A stretch of 64,000 bases of DNA from Cucumis sativus (lineage: Eukaryota; Streptophyta; Magnoliopsida; Cucurbitales; Cucurbitaceae), in NCBI RefSeq assembly GCF_000004075.3, contig NC_026660.2:27221498-27285497 (forward strand), written 5' to 3'. Position numbers and translations under genes: made by a program. Below, piece after piece: positions 10,912 through 23,319 of this stretch. Numbering within the stretch: position 1 is the first letter of the stretch; every line of letters starts with the position of its first letter. The notes under the pieces are model-generated. The model was given only the letters and a program-made list of their open reading frames with translations, was not told the DNA's origin and searched no databases.

Positions 10912-13900
10912 TCAGGCAGTTATGGGTTCAGTGGCTTTATTTAGCCATAGCTTCTCGGATTCATCCAAATATGGAGCGAGAATATCTCTACATTGTGAAT
11001 GATAAGTGTTCACCCAATTCAATTCTTCAAATGTGAGAAGACTTATGTTGATCAACTTTCTTTGGTATGGTGCCTGACCAACAACAACAAAAACTTTTAA
11101 CATTGATTAAAAAATTACTTGCTTGATTTTAATAAAGATTGATGAAAATAGAAGCTTTACCCATGTTATGTGTTCGAATGATAGGTAGCCTTTATCGCCA
11201 AAATTAAATTTTGTATCGGCATCCTTTACTACAAGTACATTCTCCAATCTGATACCAAAGGCACCATCTTCGTAATAGCCAGGCTCTGAGATTTGCAGTT
11301 AAAGATATCAACAAGAAATGGTTCTACGACTAGAAATCTAAGCTATTTATGTATGTTTCTGAAATCCAACTAAAGTCCAAGTTTAGAAACGATCAAAATA
11401 GATCCGGTTAGCTCTTTGTACAAATACTCATACTGAAGAAAGAAAGAAAAAAACCCTCGAACAAACTCCCGTGAAAAAGGGGAGGGAAGGGATAGATATC
11501 AGGAAACAACTATATATGGAAGGTGAAACCATGCTACAGAAGGGATCGATAGATAGTAAGTGTAATGATTAGTTACCGTCCGTAACAGTCATTGAAGCTT
11601 GAAGTGGAACATTTTGAGCCTGTGGTCTGAAACTTATCAAATGGGGTCCTGATGAAAATATACTAAGAAATCATTACTTCGATAACAACTAATTGTGGAA
11701 GTTTCAGTAGTTTTTTTTTACCTTCATGAACATTAAGGAAAGAACCAATTCCATGGCCAGTGCCATGTCGATAATCCAGACCATACTTCCACAAAGGAAC
11801 TCGAGCAAGAATGTCCAATGAGTGGCCTGTAAATAGAAATCCATGTATATTCGATCAGTTTATTGGGGAAGCAAAATACAAAGTAGAAAACGTGAGAACT
11901 CCTACCGTTTGTGCCATTTGGAAATCTTGCATTTCCCAAAGCAATATGGCCTTTGAGAACCTGTCAAAGATGTTGCTTCGGTTTAGACAAATCAAAATAG
12001 TAGTATAAATTTAGGTAGTTCATATAGGACTTTGACAGTTTGCTAAACACCGGAGCCTAAGCCAACAGCTATTTCATTTATATTATTCAAACCCATTTGA
12101 ATTATTGTTCCTTTAATGTGGCAGCAGCAAGTATAAGGTTTCAATTTCTTTGTTAATTCATTAAATCATCCAAAAAAAATTCCATTTCCTCAACCAAAGT
12201 TCAAGTTCCTTCACTTCATATATTGATGTTGGATTCAGAAAAACTATATATGTAGGTGTATATTACGTATTCCAGCATATTCTAGCGCCGTACACAATTG
12301 AGTATGCTTCCCAATAGAAGAATATCCTTCTCACTTCAATGTGTTAAGAAAAAAAAAAGCAATCTTGAGTTAAAAACAAAACAAAAAACTCCATACATCC
12401 CCAGTCAACACCAATTTTTTAATGGTAGATCCAAAGACTCAAAACCTGCCTAACTGAAAGTAACAATCCTGACAAGAAAGGTATATGCCTCCAGAAAACC
12501 ACTCTCCTAATCACAATACAAACTGAACGGACTTGATCGCGTCCATCGTTTCAGTCTGATGTTCTCCATGATGGACAGTTAGGAAGTGCTAGAAAAGCAC
12601 CAGCAAACAAAAACTCACAGTACACGGTAGGATTAGAAAACTTTACGAGCATGTCATGGCTTAATGATGTCATCATTCTTTGGAACTAGAGTATCTTTTC
12701 CTTCCAATAGCACATGAAATCTGGAAGATGTTCATTTCAGGAAAGGATGCGCAACTCTGCGAGCTCAAAAGGAAAGTAAGGAAGGAACAAGGGAGCCTTC
12801 AAGATAGCTTACAATGATCATTCTCATGGCTTCTGATTGCTTTACCATCTGATCTACTTAAATGCATGGTTCTTCTCTGACCTTGACCAACTAGGGTAGC
12901 TAATTTTGTAATCTCCTTTGACAGTAGAGCATTCTGCCTACTTTTGTTCTCCTCATACATAAATGAATCTTAAATCACCAATTGACCAAAAAGTTTAAAT
13001 TGATGGTGAAGGCAAATTTAATATCATAGCATGTAACAATGAAAAGGAAATTTCTTTTTTAAAAATATTAACTAGATTTTAATAACCGTCAAAAGCACAC
13101 CAAATTATACTGAGGTTCATTAATTTGTAAAGTCAGTTGGCATAGAGTCAACTACAGAAAAAGAACAAATAAATAGAGCAATGAACTTTAGTAACTCACA
13201 GCAGTATAACAGGCTTTTTCATGTGCTGAAGGCAATCCAAAATGGACTGTCCGGGTGATATCGGTTGTTCCGTCCAAATACTAGAAAATTCACCAACAAA
13301 AAGGCAAGAAGTGAGACAGATTTCATCAATGGAAAGTACGACCATTAGATTTAGGGGGAGTCAGAGCAGAAAGCAAAGATCATAAGCATCATTTCAGGCT
13401 TGCATGCACATCTAACCTGAGCTCCCGAGTCAAAAAGATAGATGCTTTCAGGATCCAACTCAGCACATGTCTCTGTTTTTGGTCCATAATGTATAATTGC
13501 AGCATTTGAACCAACAGATGAAATAGTAGGGAAACTTAGGCCCCTAAAATGCTGGAAAGTAAAAACAAAATGAAGGAAGAAATGTTAAAGTGAGGGGGGA
13601 ACGTATATGTATTATGTGCAGAGTATGTGTCGTTAATTATGGAAGAATTGTCCTTTTGCTATTCAGTCAGTTGTTAGTGAAGTCAGCAAAAGAATGTGAA
13701 GTTAAGTGGCTGATGTCACATGCTGGAAACTGTATCAATAGGGAAGGCAAAAGGGAAAGGGTTAGGCTGCTAGGGAATAGAAGCTAGAATAGTTTCTGGA
13801 TCTTGGAGAGATAAACTTTTCAGTTATCATGGCTCATCATAGTCAATCCCTATCATTTCCAAAATTAACAATATGCAGAGTGAAACATATAGACAATGAA

Positions 13901-16900
13901 GCTGAATCTTGAATGGGCTACATTTCAATGACTTATTTTGCACTTATAGATATGCTTGTTTCTCCTAGACCTGGGGTCCAGAATAAATCTAATCACCCAA
14001 CATTCTTGGTTCATATTGTACATATTTATTTTAAAGAAGAGAAGGGAAAAAAGATCCATAGGTGCACAGAGTGAAGCATATTGACAAGGAAGCTGACCTC
14101 CTTTGATGCTCGGAAAGCCTCAAGCTTATCGCTTACACTAACTTCTGTCAGTTTCTTTGAGTCCCTAACAATGTTTGTTTGACATTAAAATATGATTACT
14201 TGGATGTACTTGAAGGAACGACAAATATGATTAAAAAATAACATTCCAAAATGTAAAAAATGTGAGCATGTTTAAGTTGGTATTCATGGGGAAAAAGAAC
14301 ATTTTATTCAATGAATTGCAACAGTGCTGATGGCTTAATCATAAAAATGAGTTTAGAACTCACGATGGTTTGGGCTTCCTCACTCCATCCCCTTCCAGAA
14401 AGTAACCAGATGCCCCATAAGTCTCTTGCAGCTGCAATTTTTAAACCAAGCTAGGAATCAGAAAACGTAATATGAAACATCTGTATCTGTTTTTTGGGGC
14501 TCTGTAAAAGGCTAAAATGTCAATTGAAGTGAATGTAAACGTTTTGTCAATCAGCATGATGCAAACTTTAGATGCTTAATGCTATAGGTTTCACATACCT
14601 GCTTGTCCAACCACACAAGATATTGTACAACAGCTACACCATCCCGAATGTGCGCTTTCTTTAGTCCGTCCAACTCAACAGAGTTCTATACAATAATTGG
14701 TCAATTGAATTAGTAAGCAAGGAGAAAAGAAAAAGACTTCGAAAAGGAATTTCCTTTTAACCATGTTCAAGTTTCAAGAGGATGATTGAATAAATTGAAA
14801 GTTGACAGCCAGGAACAGAAAACAAGCTCGGGTTTTATTAAATTCATCATACACCAGTGCAATGGCTTAATGCTTGCATGTGATAAGAAAGTTAACAAGC
14901 ACCACCACACCATTATTTGAAGGGGGGAAAGGAAAAGGAAAAATTAGTTAATAGAGCTCAAAATGCTACCTTTAGTGCTTTTTCAAGGGCCAATGGTGAC
15001 TGCTGTAGGAGAACCTTATCAGAGTTCAGTTTAGAATACAAAGCATAGCAGCATTGGGCAGGATCAACCCATATGAGGTCAGAACTCTGGCTTTCTACTT
15101 TAGTTCCATTAGATCCGGCTATGTCAATCGAACTAAGTTCTACTTCCACATTAGCCTTAACTTCAGATCCTTTCACAAAAGATGACAAGTTAAGTTGATT
15201 AGATGCAAGTAAGGACACATCTGTTATTACTGCACTATAATCCCGAACTTCAATTCCATTTCGCTCCATGTACAAGCGCACCTGAAGATGAGAAATTCAC
15301 TTTTTGGATGAGGTCTAAACCCCAACAAAGAGGTTTGACTATAAAAAAAAAAAACAAAGCTTAAAACTGAATACTGAACTTAAATTGAAGAGAATATCTA
15401 CTGAAATCAAATATAGAATGGTATCCAAATGTGATTCTCTCAAATTCGATAAAGATAAAAAACATGGTACATTTGCTTGGCACACCTCATCAGACACCTT
15501 CCTCTTGTCCACATAAAAGAATGCTGAATTGAGTGTCACTATTGCAAATGCATGTACAACCGGAGAGTATGACACATCACTCCCACGGATGTTGTACAAC
15601 CAAGCTACCTGCACATTTCAATTTTTATGATCATGTTAGTAAACAGGAGGATTTATTTGTAAGAAGTAGATATCCCGTGGTCAAATCAGACAAACCAACA
15701 CAAAAGCACAATACTATTTTAATAAGAAGGCAATCTGGAAAGAGAGAAATTCACTTCATCAAGTCCAGTCACAATTAAACCATGAGCTTTCTCCTGTGAC
15801 AGTTTTGTTCTCAAAGTCTTCAACTTATCTTCAACAGAGCGGCCAGTATATTCCAGTGGGTGTATCATAACAGGATTTATTTCTGGTGGTGGTCGGTTCT
15901 TCCAAACTTCATCAACTAAGTTTGTGGTGGTTTGAACCAGCTTTTGCTCCTTCTTGGAAAATGCACGAATCCAGATTTGTGATGTGTTCACGGACACACA
16001 CCACGGATCTACTCCAACAGCTGCATCAGCTGGCAGATTCTGATACAAGATTTAAAAGAACTAACTTAGCCTAACACAGAACGGGAGATTATGAAACTCA
16101 TCAAGAAAAAGTCAAGGTTGCAACAAGGATCATAAAAGCTTGTACAATCTCATTAAAACCACGAAAGTCTACTTAAGACTAGTAAAACAAGATTTAACCA
16201 GACATAGGTGCTCATGTATAGAAACATAGAACAACAACCATAACAACCATCAAAATAACAGCACAGTAGATCAGATTAATTGTAAGTAAGTTCAAAAAGA
16301 GCGTCAGATATTGCATTTGTTGGCGCAACTGAGAATAATTTAAACAATAAACAGAAAATGCAAAGACATTTCTGGTGTAACTAGTTTGGGAAGTTTCTAG
16401 TAGCGACCTAGATAGAAGGATTGAAGAGTTCATCTTCACTTTCATTAATTCCAGCATATTTAAACTTTCCCTTTATTTTAATGTGAAGTGAAATCGTCAA
16501 AAAATGGTTACAGTTTCACATACATCTGCCATCCAGAGATCTACAGGAGGATCCTCCCCCATCCGCATAAGTTTCCACGGATCACTAAGCTGTTGAATTG
16601 CCTGCAGAAAATAACGCCCATCGGTCCACAATAATGCTTCTGTCTGAGTTACAAGTGCCAGACCTTCAGGAAAGAAATAGGATCCAAAAGATCAGCGGTT
16701 GACAAGGATCAAAGTGACCATGAACAGTGATCAAACATGGTAACTACGCTACTCAGAAATAATTTTCTTCTATATATTAAACGTGCCAAGTAAAATTCTA
16801 GCTAAATTGGAACGGACTAAAGATAAAATAAGGTTAGGGACCATATCATGAACTCCACTGTAGCAACAAAAAGAAAAGAGACAATATTTACCAGTACTCC

Positions 16901-17264
16901 CGGTGAAACCTGAAACAAATTCACGGCGTTTATCTCTCGCAGATACATATTCACTCTGCAACAACATGCAGACAACGATTATTAACCACGAAATTAAATG
17001 AAAGAAAGTAGCGAAATGTCGAATTAGAAAGACATAATTCGTTTCGGATTAATCTAGAGAAGTAGAACAACAAATGGCTGAATTCAGATCCTCCTTTAAA
17101 TAAACCGATGATGATAAAGAAAAAGAGAAACAAAATTGGGAATTCAGCATAGCATAGGTAGTTGATTAAACCTGGTGATAATCTTCAGAAGGGACAACCA
17201 AGGCGTCAAGAGGAGGAGTATGAGAAGCCATTAGAATTCTCAAAGCGCTTAGAGTATCCGCCAT
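10912..17264 (-). CDS. APP1: Aminopeptidase P1 (Xaa-Pro aminopeptidase, M24B)
   Basis: Sixteen exons on the minus strand: 17172-17264, 16892-16955, 16524-16663, 15755-16039, 15486-15608, 14970-15281, 14599-14685, 14364-14431, 14098-14164, 13417-13551, 13200-13280, 11906-11960, 11722-11826, 11577-11648, 11161-11285, 10912-11073. All phases close to give 657 residues, close to the roughly 645 of Arabidopsis APP1. The enzyme removes an N-terminal residue preceding proline. Seen: the creatinase-like N-terminal half ([30 protein letters not shown]) and the pita-bread catalytic half with all five metal ligands: Asp454 (DSGAQ), Asp465 (TTDITRT), His528 (YRHGTGHG), Glu563 (DEPGYYE) and Glu577 (IRLEN). 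There is no transit or signal peptide, so it is probably cytosolic. Arabidopsis APP1 was first recovered as a binder of the auxin-transport inhibitor NPA; a role in auxin transport here would be inference. Intron 11 (11961-13199, 1,239 bp) is the longest. Confidence 0.95.
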
Positions 17265-17341
17265 TTTTCTCTCTCTGTAGTTCGCTCGTCTCTCTAACTC
17301 TCAGTTTATTTGTTTGTTCCAAGTCGTATTTCTCAAATATC

Positions 17342-17349
17342 ATTTATAA
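17342..17349 (-). promoter_or_regulatory. Probable TATA box of APP1
   Basis: TATAAATG on the minus strand lies about 80 bp upstream of the APP1 ATG. It is followed by an AG-rich leader, which fits a short 5' UTR. Confidence 0.4.
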
Positions 17350-19672
17350 ACAAATTGTTTTCAATTAAATCGAATATTTGAACAGAAGAAAAAAAAAACA
17401 GAACGGCTGTTACGAATATCAAAGCAAAAAGGTGCAAATAACTTTTCAAACAAAAGAAAAAAAGGGTTAAACTGCACAAACGGGCTTGGCTTTCTCAACG
17501 TTGATGTTATGATTTTTTTTAATATTTGTGAGTGTACCAGTCGGATTATAGACCCGACTAATTTATTTAGATTGAATACAATAAATGTACCTATTGAAAA
17601 GTTATGAAAGGTAAATTTATAAGTTAATTATCATATAACTTAACCAAGTTAGCTGTAAACGTATTAAAAAGAAAACCAGCATCTTATTATTTGAAAAAAA
17701 ATGTCAAAATGTTATCTTTTTGTTATTTCGGTAAATAACTTCGCTATTCTGTCATCCGTGAAAAGAGTCATTCTATGGCGAAAACATAATGATCGGTCTT
17801 CCTTGTTTATAGTTGATTAATTTTAAACTAGATTGATGTGCTATATGGTAATCAATTCTTCTACTCTGACTACTTAGGTTTAATTGTTCAGCATTGATTT
17901 CTAGTAACATGTTTCACAAAACTAATCACCTTGGATTAAGCCAAATAGATGCAATCAATCAAGTGATCGTCTTAACAAGCTTGTTCAACCAAACAAAAAA
18001 ATTAAATCACTCTAAACAAAAATCTATAACTTGAAGAAAATAGGAACTACAATCATATCATCAACATGATGAAACATGACTCTATTACTTATGATCCAGC
18101 GACGTGCAAAAACCCTCTATGTAGTCGGGCAACATCAGAAAATAATCCATCTCGAGTCGATCGATGAACGACATCCCATCTCACCAACATCTACCTTTTG
18201 GCTAGTAGTCAAACCATGAGCTTCCAGCTTTCAATACCTCATCCAACACGGGCTGTGGTGGTTATCTTCCTCCTAAGCGCCAACCTCGGATTCATGAATC
18301 AGTTTTTACTATAGCTATTCAGTAGCCAAACACTGTTTTTGCCTTTTGGCATCTTTTCCATGGCATTGACAATACGGTTTAGAGCAGCATCAATATTACT
18401 AGCCCTGTTCCTCTTGCTATTTTTGGATGTCCTAGTCGTGCTCAGCCTGGTTGTTGATGTCATGGTCATAATGTGCCAGCTGCATCTCCGAGATCGTTGG
18501 AGTCCATTCACGTAACACTATTTTCACATTTGAAATATTCAAACTTTAGGACTTGAAGAAGTATCCTATGATGTTACAAGTATTACTAAAGTAATGATAC
18601 CTTCTTCTTACATAATTTGCAGTATAATTGTATAACACGGTTTCATCAGATTCACTGACTGTTCAAAGGTCAAATACAGTTTGCAAGAACAATGCCAACA
18701 AAATCACACCCAAACAGGCAACAGGAAAACAGAGAAAATTGATGATTTCTCAAAGTTTGCTGCAATCAGATCTGATCCAAGAAAACATATTTAAGATATG
18801 AGAAGAGGAAAGAGGAAAAGAAAAAAGAAAAAGCACCGACCTCAAATGTGGGACAGATGGAAAATTAGAGGATGTTGAAGCTGCTACAGTTGATGTTTGG
18901 ATCATAGATGAACCACTGCAAGAAAGAGGGATAGGTGAATGAAAAGTTCATCAGAAACATCTGTATAATGGCTAGTCTTTGGCGAAGAGGGAGATGTACA
19001 ATTATGAAAATTGAAAGTAGTTGACAATAATTAAGGTTGCTTTTTATGTTACCAAATTATGACTGCCCTACTTGAATTAGTAGATGGAGTAATGAAATCT
19101 GAAGCTGCTTTTATGAAACAGAATGGTCGAAATTGGATAAGTTTCTATGAAATTGAAGAAAGGAACATGAAACTCCGACCTGTGAAGCTGTGACCATTTC
19201 AATCCGAACCCTCTAAAAATTGGATATTCTTACCTCGAATGATCAATAGACGTAGCTAAGTACCACAAAATTGTTTGATACGTAATAGGAACAGTGAAAT
19301 GCCATAAAGAAAAATCAAGATATGAACAGTCGAGAACAATAATGCCATTTGAACCTCCGACTGAAATACATTCCCAGCAAAAGAAGAAGGTTTAGTAAGA
19401 AAAATTTCCACATTTCACAACATTATTTGACAAACACCATAACCATGAATCATAAACCATGTACAGAGAGACGACAGAAAAACAATCCCACACAGGGCAT
19501 TGTATATTTTGCACAATCACGTAACGTAAAAAAGAATGACCAAACAAACACAAGACAACTGTACTTTGAATGGAGACAGGACAAGGAAGAAACAATCATA
19601 GATGAGGGACGCAGCAATTTGAATGAATTCATTTTTTTTTAAAGGAAAAAAAAACAGAAACAAGACATTTCA
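17350..19672. other. Intergenic region between APP1 and the quinone reductase gene, with exon-like fragments
   Basis: Holds the APP1 promoter and the 3' flank of the quinone reductase gene. On the minus strand two stretches look like exons of an unrecognised or decayed gene. At about 18843-18903 an open segment has a TTCTTGCAG-like acceptor before it and a possible donor after it. At about 18299-18520 a 70-codon frame lies beside a second frame (EWTPTISEMQLAHYDHD) that stops after about 30 codons. I do not recognise either product and cannot join them, so I do not call a gene. Confidence 0.4.
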
Positions 19673-21443
19673 TCAAGCCGGAAAAAGTTTTTTGACTGTA
19701 GCAGCCATGTATTTGCCCTGATGCTCTGCAAGCGCCAACTCTGTTTCACTTGGCTGTCTCGAGCCATCACCAGCAAAAGCTCCTGCACCATAAGGAGACC
19801 CCCCTCGTATTGTGTCTATCGTAAACATACCAGCACCAAAAGTGTAGCCGATGGGAACAAACAGCATTCCATGGTGTGCTAACTGGGTAATTGCAGTCCA
19901 TCTGCAACAGAAAAAAGAGAGAGAAAGAAAGTGACTGCAAGAATCATTTAGGATCAATCCATGGTCAATTGAACCAACTAATCATTTCTTAAAGTCGTGC
20001 AATTGCTAACAGACCTGACCTGAGAAGAGTTAAATAATCCTTTGACCTGAGAAGAAGTGTATTTCACTTTTACAAGAGGACCTAAAATGATGATCGAGAT
20101 AACTATATACAATAAATAGGATATAATATTTTATAGCATCTCAAAAGTCAAAATCTATATAAGAGATTCGCTGCTAAGTGCTAACAGACTTCAAATTGGA
20201 CAAGAAATGCATCAAGTTATGAATTGAGGACATTCCAGAACTTTTCAAAACAAGCCTCATGGACAACTAAATCATTTAATGAAAGCATAGCTGCCTACAA
20301 TTTATCCAGGTCAAGAGGTTAAACCTAAGGCTAGGGGATTCTATTGGTCAAAGGAAGACAAACTAGTGATTCGGTACTTATATCCATCCTAATTCAGAAG
20401 TCAACTCGGAGGATTGGCCATGAATATCTGGTTTCTCACTTATCTTTCATCAAAGCTTCTTCGTAATCTCGTGATCCAATAAGTTGAAATCTCAACTTTA
20501 ATAAATCACGATTAACAAATGTATAACACTCAAAGAGTTTGATTACCTCCACTCAAAATTCCTCTTTATGAGTCAGAGACCGAATGAATGGCAATGTGTG
20601 GAACAACAATGAAGGGTAATTCCATCGTTTACCTAATGTTTAGTGCATTAAGAGTCCTAATGAAGCAAACAAGCTGGAAGTTCCACTTTGAATTGATCAT
20701 TACATTATATGTGAAACCATAATTAACTCATCCATATACCCCTAGGCCAAATCAAATTGATAGGTATCCAATCCAATGAAAACCACAAACGAAATTAGCC
20801 TTCGCATTTCCAATTGCTACACGGGCAAGATAAAAATGGGTTGTAAAGAATTGGCTTACGCAGTTGTCTCTTGGCCGCCCCCTTGAGTTCCTGTGCTAAC
20901 AAAGAACCCAGCAGGCTTCCCTGCAAGCTTCTGCTCCTTCCAGAGCTGCCCTGTCGAATCAAAGAACGCCTTCATTTGCGCTGCCATACACCCAAACCTA
21001 GTGGGAAAGCCAAACAAAATGGCATCAGCAGCCACTAATTCAGCAGCAGAAATCTCGGGGATAGACGGGTCCTTGGGTGGCGCTTTCATCTGGTCGAGAA
21101 CCTCCACCGGCAAGGTTTCCGGGACCCGATACAAAATCCCCTCAAAACCATCAACCCCATCAACCCCTTTCTTCATCCTCTTGGCCAAGCTTTCGACATG
21201 ACCATACATGGAGTAGAACACGATGAATATCTTCAATTTCTCAACTGGATGCGACACGGAGAGAGAGGCCTCGGAAGTGGCATTGCCGGATGAAGCAATT
21301 TGTGGGTGATCTTCTTCAATAGAGATCGGGGGTGCTGTTCCAGTGTCGCGTGGCCTTACATCATCGGTGGCGTCGGCGTCGGCGTCGGCAATAGAAGAAG
21401 GAACCTTCTTCTTGCTGGGAACACAACCTCCTCCCTTCCCCAT
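19673..21443 (-). CDS. FQR1-like: NAD(P)H:quinone oxidoreductase, FQR1/WrbA flavodoxin-like family
   Basis: Two exons on the minus strand, 20860-21443 and 19673-19901, joined in phase across a 958-bp intron; 270 residues. The enzyme reduces quinones by two electrons with NAD(P)H, using FMN in a flavodoxin fold, and is usually linked to auxin- and oxidative-stress responses at membranes. Seen: the FMN phosphate loop [11 protein letters not shown] (77-87), the conserved [19 protein letters not shown] (144-162), [20 protein letters not shown] spanning the splice site, and the WrbA C-terminal block with FGAGMF and GGSPYGAG. The roughly 65-residue N-terminal extension starts [13 protein letters not shown], as in the longer plant FQR1-like paralogs; Gly2 and Cys7 could be myristoylated and S-acylated (inference). 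Asp-Ala repeats near residues 20-25 come from a GGCGTC hexamer repeat. The frame stays open upstream to 21629, but family similarity begins at this ATG. Confidence 0.93.
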
Positions 21444-21710
21444 GAAGAAGAAGAGGAAATTACGGAATGATGGGGGTAAGTAAAAATGGTAAGGGGAAGG
21501 AGGAAATGGAGGAATTGAAGAAGGGAAAGAAGATGAGTTGGATGAGTTCGTTCGTATCTGTAAAGGGGAAAGGGATGAATTTTCAACCTCAGGACCCACA
21601 GTGGAATCCGAATTTCCAAAAGCCTCCAAACCAGTCCTACTTGGAGGCTTTGCCCATCCAAATTTCTTCTTTTGACTTCGGGTGCTAACAATTTGGATTA
21701 TTTACGTCAC

Positions 21711-21725
21711 CTTATATTTTTATAT
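21711..21725 (-). promoter_or_regulatory. TATA-like region of the quinone reductase gene
   Basis: On the minus strand a TATAAAAATATAA element lies about 270 bp upstream of the MGKGGG start. This implies a leader of about 240 bases, which would include the open but non-conserved upstream frame. A TGACGTAA bZIP-type site (21702-21710) is adjacent. Confidence 0.35.
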
Positions 21726-22787
21726 TATCTAACCAATAACCCTTTTAACCTTTTTTTATAAAAATCATCCAAACTTCCATATTAATCTTTCAAAACTATC
21801 TTTACCTTAATATAACTTTCTTATCATCCTTTATCAAACAAGTAAAAAATTATGAAAATAGTTGAAGAATTAGGTAATTTGACAAAAATAACAGTAAAAA
21901 ATGATTAAATAAATAACACGTGGCAGATGGAGAAAAAATGGTAGGAATTAATGGCAGACACTTCCGGGGTTTAGTTTTTTCTTCTTGTGTGTGTTGCCAG
22001 CTATGCATACATATGGTGTTTTTCGTAATTTCATTCTTCTACAACAAAATATTGTTTCTCTCTTTTTTTTCTTCCTTAAGGAAGCAACAAATTTTAGTTA
22101 TAAGGGAAAACAGAAAACTGGGAAAAGGAAAATTATGTAACTTGTAACACACAGTTTAATTAAAGAAAATCAAACAAGTAGATGTTTAATACCATCTTAA
22201 TTTTAATCATTCAGAGACTAATTATTCTTAAATTAAGTATTGTCTTTTATTTTTGTTCGCAACTGATTTTTTTGTATTTAAAATTAAAGATAAGTCTTTT
22301 TATTTATTTTTTTTTCTTCCATTGAGTTGTCTTTAGCGGATGATAACCATTTTTATTATTAGTTAGAGCACATGCTTCCGTTGACGTGAATTTAGTTTTA
22401 AAATATATAGGGCACTGTGTTCCTATTGCTTCCATACTTGTTTCTATTCTTTATTTTTTATATTTCAAAATTAAGTTTATATACCATCTTTTTTATACAT
22501 AAACTTCAAACTTTTGTATACATATCATGTAAAATTTTGAAGATTAGAATTTGGTTTTGTTTTCTAATATGCTCATACTTTTTTAAATCTTTGCTGACAT
22601 GGTCAATGGATAAGTTTTTTTTTTTTTTTCACGTGAAAAAGTACTATATGCTTCTTAAACTGCACAAAATTAAAATAGTTTAAAAGGAAACCTTCACAAA
22701 ATCCTAACTTAAAAGTTAGAATTTGACAAATCCTTTTGTTCACTTTACATTGCGTTGTCATAACAATATGATAAGCGACGCTATAAT

Positions 22788-22850
22788 GGGCCGTTTAGAG
22801 TACCCAAAAACCAAGGACTGGGCTCCAACCGAAAACTGGCCCAATGGGCT
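22788..22850. promoter_or_regulatory. Cluster of Site II (TGGGCC/T) motifs
   Basis: Four TGGGCC/TGGGCT motifs, counting both strands, lie within about 65 bp of otherwise AT-rich DNA. Such TCP-binding Site II elements usually sit close to start sites of growth-related or housekeeping genes. No gene is evident nearby; the quinone reductase ATG is about 1.35 kb away. Confidence 0.35.
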
Positions 22851-23300
22851 TTTTCAATGGATCTTTTAGGGTGAGTTTTTATCGTTTGTTGGATGGTGAA
22901 TTTGTTTGAGTAACATTTTACGCTGTGAAGCAAATAAACTTTTACCATGTCTAAGGGTAATTTTCTCTAAGTCTTTGAGTTAAAGCATTTCCAGTATTTT
23001 TATTTACTATTTCAAAAAACTACAAATAAGGCTACTTATTTACTATGATAACATATTTCTTAAAGTTACATAAGTGCAAATTAATTTATTTTTTTTCACT
23101 TTAGTTGTCTATTTGACCTCAAATTATGACAGTGACTATATGTTATTACAAACAAACAACCTAATTTATCTAATTTATCTATATACGTAAGTATGACAAA
23201 CAATAGAGTTGTATAACTAAAATCATGCTTCCAAACATTTAAAATCTCAATCGTTCTAAGAACATATACAAACCAACCATCTAAAATGTCACCACCCACA

Positions 23301-23319
23301 TATATATATATATATATAT
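23301..23319. repeat. TA microsatellite
   Basis: Nineteen-base TA run in intergenic DNA. Confidence 0.85.

Noticed and set aside
21444-21629. N-terminal extension of the quinone reductase frame
   Set aside because: The frame is open, but family members start at MGKGGGC. The upstream part is Ser/Pro/Phe-rich and fits a 5' UTR.
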